Below the pieces are notes generated by a model. The model did no database searches and was not told the origin of the DNA. It saw nothing but the letters and a program-made list of their open reading frames with translations. Positions 52,113-62,301 of a stretch of DNA of 64,000 bases are shown here, piece after piece. The first letter of the stretch is position 1. Every line of letters begins with the position of its first letter. Source of the stretch: Thermogemmatispora tikiterensis (GTDB taxonomy: Bacteria > Chloroflexota > Ktedonobacteria > Ktedonobacterales > Ktedonobacteraceae); NCBI RefSeq assembly GCF_003268475.1, contig NZ_MCIF01000002.1, positions 1,904,259 through 1,968,258 of the forward strand. Direction: 5' to 3'. The translations under genes were made by a program, and so were the position numbers.

Positions 52113-54461
52113 TCAGTGCGCCTGGCCCTGTTGCTGGAGCGCTCGCAGAACGCGCTCGGGCGTCATAGGCAGGCGAGTCAGGCGCACCCCGAGAGCTGCC
52201 TTGACAGCGTTGGCGATGGCCGCAGCTACAGGAACCACTGGAGGCTCGCCTACCCCTTTAGCACCGAAAGGACCATGCTCGGATGGGACCTCGACGAGCA
52301 GAGGGGTGATGGTTGGAACATCGGTGCTATGGGGCAGAGCATAATCCATGAGCGTGGCGGTGAGAAGCTGCCCATGCTCGTCGTAGACGAACCCCTCAAA
52401 GAGGGCCCAGCCGATACCCTGGGTGACTCCGCCATGAATCTGGCCTTCGATCTCAGCAGGGTTAATGGCGAAACCCACATCCTGGGCCGCCAGATAGTCG
52501 AGGACACGCACTTCGCCCGTTTCAGGGTCAACGGCGACGCGCGCGACATGGGCCGCGTACATGGGCGAGGAGCCGAGGGCCGAGCGCCCACGGCCATAGA
52601 TCGGCTGATAGCGGCTGCCAAAAGCTGTGGTGACTTGACCGATCTTCTGGAGAGCAACAGAGCGATCGGGCACACCTCGCACCACAACGCGGTCTCGCTC
52701 GATCTCCAGGTCCTCAACGGCGGCCTCCAGCAGCTCGGCAGCTACCTCCAGGATTTGCTGACGGGCGTCACGCACGGCGGCTAGTACAGCCGGCCCCATC
52801 GTATAGGTGATCTTGCTGCCGCCGGTACTGCCGCTGTGAGGCACGTTGTCGGAGCTGCCATGTTCGATCTGCACCAGCTCGGGCGAGACACCCAGCCCTT
52901 CAGCGGCGATCAGGGTCAGCGCCGAGTCGGTACCGGTCAGATCGACGGTGCCAACGATCACTGTGAGGCGTCCATCGCGGTCGAGTCGGCAGGCTGCCGC
53001 CGCTGGCTCGGTACCGCCTGGCCAGCCGCCGACCGCCAGACCAATACCAACCTTCCAGCCGCTTAGCTCGGGCGGCGGAGTTAACAGCTCCTGACGCTGC
53101 GCCCAGAGAGGATGCTCTCGCACCTTCTCCAGACAGTCTAGCAGCCCAATACGTGGCCAACGGGGACGCCGACGATCCAGCGCGGGGTCTCCTTCGCGCA
53201 GACAGTTCTTGAGGCGAAACTCTAGCGGGTCCATGCCCAGCTCACTGCACAGCTCGTCGACAGTCGACTCCAGGGCGAAAGTCGCCTGGGGCGCCCCGGG
53301 AGCTCGATAGGCCCCAACGCCAACCTTGTTGGTCAGTACTTCATAACAGCGGATATCGATATTGGGACAGCGGTAGGTGCTGGCCAGAATAAAGCCAGCC
53401 AGGCCGGCAGCAGCTCCGGCATAGGCCCCACTATCGAAAATGACCTCGCCTTGGAGGGCGACGAGCGTGCCATCGCGCCTGGCTCCGAGCCTGACAGTAA
53501 TGATGGCCTGGGGCGCAGGATTGGCCGCTAAGAGGTCCTCGCTACGCGTGAAAACGAGGCGCACCGGTCGCCGACTGGCACGGGCTGCAGCGACTACGAG
53601 CGGCTCCAGCAAGGTAAATTTGCCTCCAAAGGCGCCCCCGATCGGGACTGACTCAACATGGATCTGGCGCTCGGGCAGATTGAGAGCCTCAGCGATCTCC
53701 GTACGAGTGGTAAAGAGGCCCTGGGCGCTGGCCCAGACGGTGTACTGCGCTCCATCGGGGGAGGGCATGACCGTAATCGATTGCGGCTCCAGGTAGGATT
53801 GATGCACCACGCTGGTCCGATAGCGCCGCTCAACTACTACCTCGGCCTCACGCCAGCCGACCTCGATATCACCTTGCCGCAGGTGGCTCCTGTCACTGAC
53901 GTTCTCAGAAAGAGGCCGGCTCTCTTGCCCGTCTTCCTCTTCTCCTCCGGCCACAGCCGCATGGGCCTCTCCACCGGCGATCTCCCCTGCCTGCTTCTTC
54001 TCTAGCAGACGCGCCAGGGGAGCGCCTGGCTCCATCGCCGCTAACGGATCAACTACCACCGGTAGCGGCTCATAGTCGACCTCGATCGCTGCAGCTCCAT
54101 CGGCGGCGGCGGCCTCACTCTCCGCCAGGACGAGGGCTACGGGCTGACCGGCCCAAAGCACTTCCCGGCGCGCCAGGGGCGATTTGGTACGCTCACCCGG
54201 ATTATAACCCTCTAGTGGCAACGTCTCACCAGTATAGATAGCGCGTACACCAGGCACAGCCAGCGCCTGGCTGGTATTGATATTGACAATGCGGGCATGA
54301 GCATACGGACTGAGTACGGGTCGCGCATAGAGCAGCTTGCCCGGCACAGGAATATCGCCAGCATAGCGCGCCTGCCCGGTGACTTTGGCGGGCGCGTCTG
54401 GGCGCTGATAGGGCTTGCCTATGGCTCTGTATTCAGCCGATCTGTCAGCTGTCTGTGTCAT
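52113..54461 (-). CDS. Xanthine dehydrogenase family molybdenum subunit
   Basis: 782-residue large subunit of a molybdenum hydroxylase (xanthine/aldehyde oxidase or CO dehydrogenase family). Domain 1 begins GKPYQRPDAPAKVTGQARY; then QPVALVLAESEAAAADGA, GGAFGGKF (molybdopterin contact), YRAPGAPQATFALES, and the C-terminal catalytic Glu in GPFGAKGVGEPP. An insertion rich in Gly/Glu (about 155-200) is unusual. The usual 2Fe-2S and FAD subunits are not in the window, so it works with distant partners or differs in electron transfer. Substrate unknown. Start ATG 54461; a structured region lies 220-290 bases upstream. Confidence 0.88.
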   Translation of the reverse strand: MTQTADRSAEYRAIGKPYQRPDAPAKVTGQARYAGDIPVPGKLLYARPVLSPYAHARIVNINTSQALAVPGVRAIYTGETLPLEGYNPGERTKSPLARREVLWAGQPVALVLAESEAAAADGAAAIEVDYEPLPVVVDPLAAMEPGAPLARLLEKKQAGEIAGGEAHAAVAGGEEEDGQESRPLSENVSDRSHLRQGDIEVGWREAEVVVERRYRTSVVHQSYLEPQSITVMPSPDGAQYTVWASAQGLFTTRTEIAEALNLPERQIHVESVPIGGAFGGKFTLLEPLVVAAARASRRPVRLVFTRSEDLLAANPAPQAIITVRLGARRDGTLVALQGEVIFDSGAYAGAAAGLAGFILASTYRCPNIDIRCYEVLTNKVGVGAYRAPGAPQATFALESTVDELCSELGMDPLEFRLKNCLREGDPALDRRRPRWPRIGLLDCLEKVREHPLWAQRQELLTPPPELSGWKVGIGLAVGGWPGGTEPAAAACRLDRDGRLTVIVGTVDLTGTDSALTLIAAEGLGVSPELVQIEHGSSDNVPHSGSTGGSKITYTMGPAVLAAVRDARQQILEVAAELLEAAVEDLEIERDRVVVRGVPDRSVALQKIGQVTTAFGSRYQPIYGRGRSALGSSPMYAAHVARVAVDPETGEVRVLDYLAAQDVGFAINPAEIEGQIHGGVTQGIGWALFEGFVYDEHGQLLTATLMDYALPHSTDVPTITPLLVEVPSEHGPFGAKGVGEPPVVPVAAAIANAVKAALGVRLTRLPMTPERVLRALQQQGQAH

Positions 54462-55012
54462 CGGTCACTCACTCGCTCACTCTGCTCAGAGGCAGGCCAG
54501 GGAAGAGAAAACCACAGAGATCAGCTCCGGTTTTGCCCTGCCTCCTGGATAAAAAGCAGCTACTTACCAAAAAACAGTCCGCCCACAGTGTAGCACAAAC
54601 TCTGCCTGCCTGTCATGGGAGCGACGAGAGGAGAGTAAGCAGGCGCAGAGGTAAGGCGTAAAGTGAAGGCGGGAGAAGAGCAGGCGGTGCACTCGTTAGG
54701 CCGGATAGCACGAGGGAAGTAAGCTATTGGGACGGAGCGCACCGCCTGTCACCGATGGAGGCAATGAGACGACAAGGCCACCAGAGAACCAGGAGGATCT
54801 TTGAGAAGCTAGCGGGGCCGCTGGGCTTGATGGGCCATGCTTCTTCACTTCCTTCGACTGGGGTTGCTGCTCTTCCTCCGGTTCCCTTGGATACCTCTTG
54901 ATGCCGTCCGTCTAGCGCGTGTTCAGATGAGTTCCTGCTCTGTCTGGTGTTGCTCGCAGGCTCTCAGGCAAGCCTGAGAGGAGCCGGGAGAGCGAGGCAA
55001 AGGGGCAAGAGA
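54462..55012. other. Intergenic region upstream of the XDH-like gene
   Basis: About 550 bases with the stem-loop at 54681-54748 and a small hairpin CTCTCAGG/CCTGAGAG at 54961-54980. No gene supported. Confidence 0.5.
54681..54748. repeat. Stem-loop with crossing inner arms
   Basis: CAGGCGGTGC (54681-54690) and GCACCGCCTG (54739-54748) form a perfect ten-pair closing stem. Inside, CTCG (54692-54695) can pair CGAG (54711-54714), and ATAGC (54705-54709) can pair GCTAT (54723-54727); these cross, giving a pseudoknot or two alternative folds. It lies in the gap upstream of the xanthine-dehydrogenase-like gene. Confidence 0.5.
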
Positions 55013-55050
55013 CCTGACGGAGGCCGCAGCGGTTGGGTCCAACCGTCAGG
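55013..55050 (-). terminator. Hairpin after the beta-helix gene
   Basis: CCTGACGG and CCGTCAGG pair perfectly; on the minus strand it lies 36 bases after the stop of the beta-helix gene and is followed by a moderately T-rich run. A second hairpin (54961-54980) lies just beyond. Confidence 0.55.
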
Positions 55051-55086
55051 AAATCCCCGGCGCCCTTTGCCTCTATCGAACTAGGG

Positions 55087-56205
55087 TCAGAGCACCAAGG
55101 CCACCAGCAAATGGCTCTGAATGTCAGTGGTCGTGCCCAGACCAAGCGAGAGATCGAGGGCGGAGCCACCGCAGGCTGTATTGCCACTCAGCTTGAGATC
55201 AGTGGCCAGCACCAGATCGATCGGGTAAATGTAGCCCGCAACAGTGGCGCGGGCAGCGGTCAGATAACCGGCGCCACAGATCGTATTGCTGACGATGCTG
55301 ACGCCGCTGCCCTGAATGGTAATACCGGCCTGGTAGGACTGGCCCTCCGCGCCGCTAACGTTGAGAATGCGCGCATTGCTAATAGTGTTGCTGAGCAGGA
55401 CAATATGAGTAGCTGTGCGGGCCGAGACACAGAGACCCTGGCGCGCACCAATGCTCAGCTCGGAGATCCAGATGCCAATATCGTTATCCTGCAGGACATT
55501 CGACTTTAGCTGCAGGCCCAGCGTCAGCGGTAGGCCATAGCAGGAGCCACCGACTACCGCGATGCCAGCCGCCACCCCCGGCTGGCTGCCAACATAAATA
55601 TTGGCAGTAATATGATTGCCACTCAGGGAGACATGGGCTCCACCCACGATCTGGATGCCTGTCTGAGCCACAAAGGAAATCGGACCCAGGCCAATCAAGG
55701 TATTGTTGCTAATGACGGCGCTGTCCGATGGTCCGGCAATGATGACACCCGAGCGCAGATAGTGCGTGATGGTGTTGCCTTCGATGGTGCCACAGGCGTG
55801 GCTATCATTGGCGAAATAGATGCCTACCCCAACGTGAATGTTGCTCAGATGGACATCGCCAATGTCATGAATGCGCGACTGCTTGATCGTCACGTTCGCA
55901 CCAACATTCAGAACACCGAAGTCCAGCGCACCATAAATATCTGCATTGACAATGGAACCAGTCACACCGCTGCTGAAAAAGACTCCAACGTCACAGCCCG
56001 TCGCGTTGACGACCCCTGTGACCGTGGTCGAGGGATTGACCAGCGCCGCCGTCAGGGTGACTCCATGCCAGCTAAAACCCGTTGACTTACAGCTCGTATG
56101 CCAGGCACGCGCCCCAACAAGCTGCGATAGACCCAGACTCAACAACGCTATCACAAGCGCCAACGGTACACATGCCGCCAAAATCAAGGAAGCTTTTCTT
56201 CGCAA
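55087..56205 (-). CDS. Secreted right-handed parallel beta-helix protein
   Basis: 372 residues. An N-terminal hydrophobic segment after MRRK (about 5-30) looks like a signal peptide or anchor. The rest is built of irregular repeats of about 22-28 residues with N-x-I/V patterns: SRIHDIGDVHLSNI, GTIEGNTITHYLRSGV, AVISNNTLIGLG, VSLSGNHITANIYVG, VLLSNTISNARIL, VSIVSNTICGAG, LKLSGNTACGG. This is the NosD/pectate-lyase-like beta-helix pattern. No catalytic residues of a lyase are recognised, so it may be a surface adhesin or structural protein. It has a strong promoter and stands alone. Confidence 0.82.
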   Translation of the reverse strand: MRRKASLILAACVPLALVIALLSLGLSQLVGARAWHTSCKSTGFSWHGVTLTAALVNPSTTVTGVVNATGCDVGVFFSSGVTGSIVNADIYGALDFGVLNVGANVTIKQSRIHDIGDVHLSNIHVGVGIYFANDSHACGTIEGNTITHYLRSGVIIAGPSDSAVISNNTLIGLGPISFVAQTGIQIVGGAHVSLSGNHITANIYVGSQPGVAAGIAVVGGSCYGLPLTLGLQLKSNVLQDNDIGIWISELSIGARQGLCVSARTATHIVLLSNTISNARILNVSGAEGQSYQAGITIQGSGVSIVSNTICGAGYLTAARATVAGYIYPIDLVLATDLKLSGNTACGGSALDLSLGLGTTTDIQSHLLVALVL

Positions 56206-56333
56206 TGCCTTCCTCCACTTGACACCTGTAAGATGGTGCGCAGTCCCTTCCTACTCTCACTCCAGGTGGAATGGGCTGCACGATACTCCTGAAGGCACTC
56301 AACCGAGTACCTTCTCCTATCGAAGCGTGGAAA

Positions 56334-56362
56334 AATATAACACGCTTTCCCATCGATGTCAA
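56334..56362 (-). promoter_or_regulatory. Promoter of the beta-helix gene
   Basis: TTGACA (56357-56362), 17-base spacer, TATATT (56334-56339) on the minus strand, in an AT-rich island; leader about 120 bases. Confidence 0.8.
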
Positions 56363-56445
56363 TAAAGAATCTGCATTGTGATAATTTATGAATACATTGT
56401 AATGTTGAGTGATCTAAATATATAGATATTAATAAGAGGGGATAC

Positions 56446-56513
56446 AGGAGAGACAGCTCTGGTTGAAGCGTGGATGGTCCAGGGGCAGGAGAGAGAAAAG
56501 GAGAGACAGCTCT
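56446..56513. repeat. Fifteen-base direct repeat
   Basis: AGGAGAGACAGCTCT occurs at 56446-56460 and 56499-56513, between the beta-helix promoter and the metY terminator. The purine-rich surroundings make chance duplication plausible. Confidence 0.5.
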
Positions 56514-56530
56514 CTAGAGGAGAGAAGAGC

Positions 56531-56572
56531 GCCCCGGTAAACAGCGCGTAGGCTGGCGTTGTTTACCGGGGC
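56531..56572 (-). terminator. Terminator of metY
   Basis: Perfect 13-pair hairpin GCCCCGGTAAACA / TGTTTACCGGGGC with a 16-base loop, 52 bases after the metY stop on the minus strand, followed by a pyrimidine-rich but not pure T tract. Confidence 0.75.
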
Positions 56573-56623
56573 CAGAGGCAAGCCTCGGCTGCCAGACCGT
56601 CGCCACGTCAGCTCTTGACGAGA

Positions 56624-58293
<1,670 letters not shown>

Positions 58294-58821
58294 ATGATGC
58301 AGTATGCTCCTGATATGTACGATCGTCTGAAGCTCCTTCAGACGTATCGCCATGTGGCCATTGTCGGCATCTCGGCTGATCCCTATCGCCCGAGCCATTT
58401 TGTGGCCATTTATCTGCAGGCCGAGGGCTATCATATCATTCTGGTGAATCCGCGCTACGCCGGGCAGACGATCCTCGGACAGCGGGTCTATGCTTCGCTG
58501 ACGGAGGCCAAGGAGGCCGGTGAAACGATTGAGATAGTGGATGTCTTCCGCAAGCCCGAGGATGTTCTGCCTATTGCTGAGGAGGCGATTCGCATCGGGG
58601 CCAAGGTGCTCTGGCTTCAGCTCGGTATCCGCAACGATGAGGCCGGACGCCTGGCTCAAGAGGCTGGCTTGATCTTCGTGCAGAATAAGTGTATTAAGAT
58701 GGAACATGCTCGTTTCTTCGGCGGCCTGCACACTGTCGGACTGAACACGGGCGTGGTCCTTTCGCGGGCCTTGCCTCGGGCTGAGGTACTGAAGCCCTCT
58801 TCTGCTGAGCTGGTGCGCTAG
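58294..58821 (+). CDS. CoA-binding domain protein (YccU/DUF of succinyl-CoA synthetase fold)
   Basis: About 175-residue single Rossmann-like CoA-binding domain. Signatures: YRHVAIVGISADPYRPSH, VNPRYAGQTILGQRVYASL, DVFRKPEDVLPI, KVLWLQLGIRN and LIFVQNKCIKMEHARF. It matches the family of small cytoplasmic proteins typified by E. coli YccU, which bind CoA but have no settled reaction. The frame reaches back to GTG 58237; ATG 58294 is preferred because homologues start close before the first strand, but neither start has a well-placed ribosome site. No partner genes are adjacent on this strand. Confidence 0.85.
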   Translation: MMQYAPDMYDRLKLLQTYRHVAIVGISADPYRPSHFVAIYLQAEGYHIILVNPRYAGQTILGQRVYASLTEAKEAGETIEIVDVFRKPEDVLPIAEEAIRIGAKVLWLQLGIRNDEAGRLAQEAGLIFVQNKCIKMEHARFFGGLHTVGLNTGVVLSRALPRAEVLKPSSAELVR

Positions 58822-58985
58822 GCTGCGGCCCAGGCCTTCCTTCCCCGAAGGCCTGGTCTGGAGAGAGGCCGGTCCCACCCTGCTGGCATCCGGACACACA
58901 GGTGGCGTTGCCCCAGGGCAGGGCAGCGGGACCAGCCTCATCGTTCTGATCTGCGCTGTGCACTGCGTTGAACGTGCTCTTCGCC

Positions 58986-59871
58986 TTAGCGGAAATGGGG
59001 CAAGACACTACGCACGAAGCGCTCTAGTGAGGGAATGTCCAGGAAGCGGAAGATAAAGTGGGAGACACCGACTTCAATGAACTGCTCCAGTTCCCGAATG
59101 ACCTCGGTGGGGCTGCCAGCAATGAAGTGCTTTTTGGGGTCGCGTACGACTAGGGCGGGATCATCGGCAACACTGGCGGTGCTGAGATAGGTCAGGGTGA
59201 TCTCAGCTGGATTGCGCCCGAGTCGCTGGCAGTGCTGACGTAATATGCTCAGTTTGCGGCTGTATTCTTCGAGCGTGCAGGAATTGAAGTTCCAGAGGTC
59301 GGCATAGTGCGCGGTAATGGCCAGGGTGCGCTGCTCACCCCCGCCACCAATGAGGAGGGGGATCGACGGCTGCGGGACCGGCAGGCAGTGCGCCGCTTCG
59401 ATATGATAGTGCTTCCCGTTAAAAGTGGCTGGCCCCCCCTGCCACAAGAGCCGCATGATTTGAAGCGCCTCTTCCAGCTGCTCCATCCGCTCTTTGACAC
59501 TGGGGAAGTGATAGCCGTAGGAGCGATATTCATGTTCCTGCCAGCCGGCGCCAAGGCCGAGGATCAGCCGCCCGCCGGACATGAGTTGCAGATTGGCGGC
59601 CATTTTAGCCAGCAGCGCCGGATTGCGGTACCCCTGGCCAAGGACCAGTGAGCCGACTTTGAGGTGGGGATAGCTTGCCGCTACATAACACATGGTCGAG
59701 AAGCATTCCATGACGGCTGCTTCTCCCCAGTCAAAATGATCCTCTACCCAGATGGTGCTGAACCCTTCTGCTGCCTGAATCAGTCGCTGATTATAGTCCC
59801 ATAGCTCATCTGGACCTAGGGGGGGGCGGCTGCATCATTTGAAGCATCAAACCAAATTCAACACGACTCAC
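58986..59871 (-). pseudogene. LLM-class (F420-type) oxidoreductase, frameshifted in a G8/C8 tract
   Basis: Luciferase-like TIM-barrel oxidoreductase. The open frame 58986-59711 covers most of it: LVLGQGYRNPALLAKM, GGRLILGLGAGWQEHEY, PLLIGGGGEQRTL, and the C-terminal VGVSHFIFRF. The first 50 residues are in another frame: from GTG 59869-59871 (GAAGGGA upstream) one reads VEFGLMLQMMQPPP, then, past eight G/C bases (59819-59826), LIQAAEGFSTIWVEDHFDW joins the long frame. Deleting one base in the tract gives a continuous protein of normal length (about 295 residues). Cofactor is F420 or FMN. It is either a recent pseudogene, a slippage-expressed gene or a sequencing error. Confidence 0.75.
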
Positions 59872-60007
59872 GCTTGCTCGTCCCTTCTATCAGAATAGAC
59901 CTGAGCAGGCTTGCTCTGTCGAGAGCATCATATCACATGTCAGCACCTCATTGCGGGAGGGCGAAGCCCGAGCCGCGAGGAGGCCAGGCCAGCACTCTTC
60001 GCCAGCT

Positions 60008-61018
60008 TCAGCCAGGCGGCCACTGATAGCCAGCGGAGCGATAGATGGCCTCGACGGTGGCAAGGTTTTCTAGCGATTCCTCAAGCTGCAGCAAGGGCGG
60101 GCGCCCGGTGCGCAGGCAGCTTCCAAAATGCTCGATCTCGAGACGATAAGGATCGCTGGGCGGGAAGCGACGCACGATAATCTGCTCGCCAATGGTGAGG
60201 GTCACAGTGGTCTCTATCTGCCCGGGTGTGAATGGGCCATTGAGCAGAAGGGTCCCATTCTCTCCGATAATCTCAGCAAGCTGACGGGTAGGCAGTTCAA
60301 AGCTGCTGTCGATGAGAGCGAAGCGCCCTTCTCCGAAATCGAGGAAGGCCACCACGGCACGCTCAACTTCCCCGCGAGCCGGGGCATAGACACGGGCCCC
60401 GACAGCCAGTGGGGCCCGACCATAGATGGCACGACAGAGATTAAGTGAGTAGCAGCCCACATCAACGAGCGAGCCGCCCCCAAGGGTAGTTTGTAGGCGA
60501 ATGTCCTGGGGACGGCTGCGCAGGTCGAAATAGAAGGAGGAACGCACAAGCTTGACGGCCCCAATGAGGCCCTCGCTGATTTGCTCCATGACCCAGAGCA
60601 TCTGCGGATGGAAGCGATACATGAAGGCTTCCATGAGCAGTCGCCCCTGGGCACGGGCCGTCTGGAGCATGCTCAGCCCTTGCTCAACGGTGAGAGCCAA
60701 CGGCTTCTCGCAGAGGACATGCTTGCCGGCCTTCAAGGCTCGCATGCTCCACTCCGCATGCATGCTATTGGGTAAGGGCACATAGACTGCCTCTACTCCT
60801 TCGTCTGCCAGCAGGCTCTCATAATCACTATAGATGCGTACGGCTGGGGGAGCAGACAGCTGCAGGCGAACACGGTCCGGTTCGCGACTGGCAATGGCCA
60901 CCAGTTGGGCATTACTGGCCGCTTGAATAGCGGGAATGACGCGCTTGAGGGCAACGCTGGCCGCGCCAAGTATCCCCCATTTCACCGGCGCTTCCGCTGA
61001 GTGTAGCTCGCTTTGCAT
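60008..61018 (-). CDS. Gfo/Idh/MocA family NAD(P)-dependent oxidoreductase
   Basis: 336-residue dehydrogenase of the glucose-fructose oxidoreductase/inositol dehydrogenase family. N-terminal Rossmann domain with WGILGAASVALKRVIPA, LVAIASREPDRV and VYVPLPNSMHAEW; the EKPLAL motif holds the catalytic Lys. MEAFMYRFHPQ and DVGCYSLNL are the conserved substrate-domain segments. ATG 61018 has AGGAAGAGAGG upstream; the frame reaches 61168, but the extra part is Arg/Ser-rich without a ribosome site. Such enzymes oxidise sugars, inositols or dihydrodiols; the substrate here is unknown. No sugar-transport genes are adjacent. Confidence 0.9.
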   Translation of the reverse strand: MQSELHSAEAPVKWGILGAASVALKRVIPAIQAASNAQLVAIASREPDRVRLQLSAPPAVRIYSDYESLLADEGVEAVYVPLPNSMHAEWSMRALKAGKHVLCEKPLALTVEQGLSMLQTARAQGRLLMEAFMYRFHPQMLWVMEQISEGLIGAVKLVRSSFYFDLRSRPQDIRLQTTLGGGSLVDVGCYSLNLCRAIYGRAPLAVGARVYAPARGEVERAVVAFLDFGEGRFALIDSSFELPTRQLAEIIGENGTLLLNGPFTPGQIETTVTLTIGEQIIVRRFPPSDPYRLEIEHFGSCLRTGRPPLLQLEESLENLATVEAIYRSAGYQWPPG

Positions 61019-61379
61019 AGGCCTCTCTTCCTGAGAGAATGCACAGAGCGCTGTTTCGTCTCTGGTCCTGACTGAGCAGGCGGGCCGACGAACAGATAGA
61101 CGGAGAGGCGGGCAGGTGAATCCCACGCCATTCATCCGACGGTCCGTAGTGGCCCGAGAGGACGTCACGCCTTCCTTCCCTTCCAGACCCTGGCCCTGCG
61201 AGAATAAGAAGGCAGATCAGGACATCGCTAGACCAGGCGCCGGGGCCAGGGAAGACAGATAGGACCGGTGACCCCAGGCAGGCCACGGCTCCAGTAGCCT
61301 GGGTGCGCTGGATATGCCACCGGTCAAGCAGCGAATGCCAGGGCGGAGCGGAGAGCCTGCCGCCCTGGGCACTGCCGGG

Positions 61380-62195
61380 CTAAGCCTCGCTGTCTTTCAG
61401 CCCCACGGGCACGCTGACCAGGAGCGATTCCTCTGGCTGCCGTGCCCCAAGAGAAGCGAATGGAGCAACTGGCGCACTGCGCCGGACGATGACGCGAATG
61501 CCATCCAGAAATGTATCACCAAGCCAGGCCTCAACATCACTGACCAGCTTAAAAGCCTCTGTCGCAAAGCGATGGGCCCGAATCACGAGAAGAGCCCCGC
61601 GTTCCTCATGGGGCCGCAACCAGAGGGGTTGCCCGGGAACCAGGCGACTGCCGTCCTGTGGCAGCTCGACCCAGGCCCGGAAGGTCTCATCTCCCAGGCC
61701 GGCGCCGTGGAGGTCCAGACGCAAGCGCAGGGGCTGAGTTTTCTCCGTGGGATTCCCCAGTCGAAACGGCACCGCCCAGCGATAAGCATCGGCAGTGGCG
61801 TTGATGACATTCAAATTGCAGCCGACAACCCAGGGCTCTGGCCACTGCTCGATCTCAAGAGAGACGCGCAGACAACGGTGACCGCCAGCGCTTGGGAGCC
61901 ATTGCCAGCTGAGGGCCTCGATATGGGCGGGATCAGCTGGTAACGTCACAGGCCCCAATGCTGGCAGGCTCTCGTGCTCGCGGGAGCCCATGCCGAAGGA
62001 GTAGATCCGCGGCGTGGCCTTCTGCACCGTGAGCGGCTCTCTTGCTTCGTTACACAAGAGAAGACGGATCGAGACTGTCTCACCGACACGCGGCGGGTTG
62101 GGAACGATCTCCAGCCCGTTGGCGGCGAAGCGTAACCGGCGCCCAACTTCCTCTGGTGGAAGCGTTTGCCCGAGGGACACAACATTCCTGGTCAT
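61380..62195 (-). CDS. Beta-rich (Ig-like) protein of unknown function
   Basis: 271 residues, no signal peptide or membrane segment. No family is recognised with confidence. Two beta-sandwich-like blocks are suggested by alternating hydrophobic strands: LEIVPNPPRVGETVSIRLLLCNEAREPLTV (about 28-57) resembles CARDB-type domains, and VPFRLGNPTEKTQPLRLRLDLHGAGLG (about 142-168) repeats the pattern. A Pro/Gly-rich linker joins them. ATG 62195 has AAGGAGGAG upstream, a near-ideal site; the longer frame to 62255 is rejected. It is 106 bases downstream of the CoA-ligase-like gene on the same strand and may be cotranscribed. Confidence 0.7.
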   Translation of the reverse strand: MTRNVVSLGQTLPPEEVGRRLRFAANGLEIVPNPPRVGETVSIRLLLCNEAREPLTVQKATPRIYSFGMGSREHESLPALGPVTLPADPAHIEALSWQWLPSAGGHRCLRVSLEIEQWPEPWVVGCNLNVINATADAYRWAVPFRLGNPTEKTQPLRLRLDLHGAGLGDETFRAWVELPQDGSRLVPGQPLWLRPHEERGALLVIRAHRFATEAFKLVSDVEAWLGDTFLDGIRVIVRRSAPVAPFASLGARQPEESLLVSVPVGLKDSEA

Positions 62196-62301
62196 GGATC
62201 TCCTCCTTGCATGGCGAGCCAAAGCGCATTCTTTACAAATTTTTTCATTATACACTCTATCCGGCTAGTGATGCAAGCGACGCACCAGGGGAGGGACCGG
62301 G

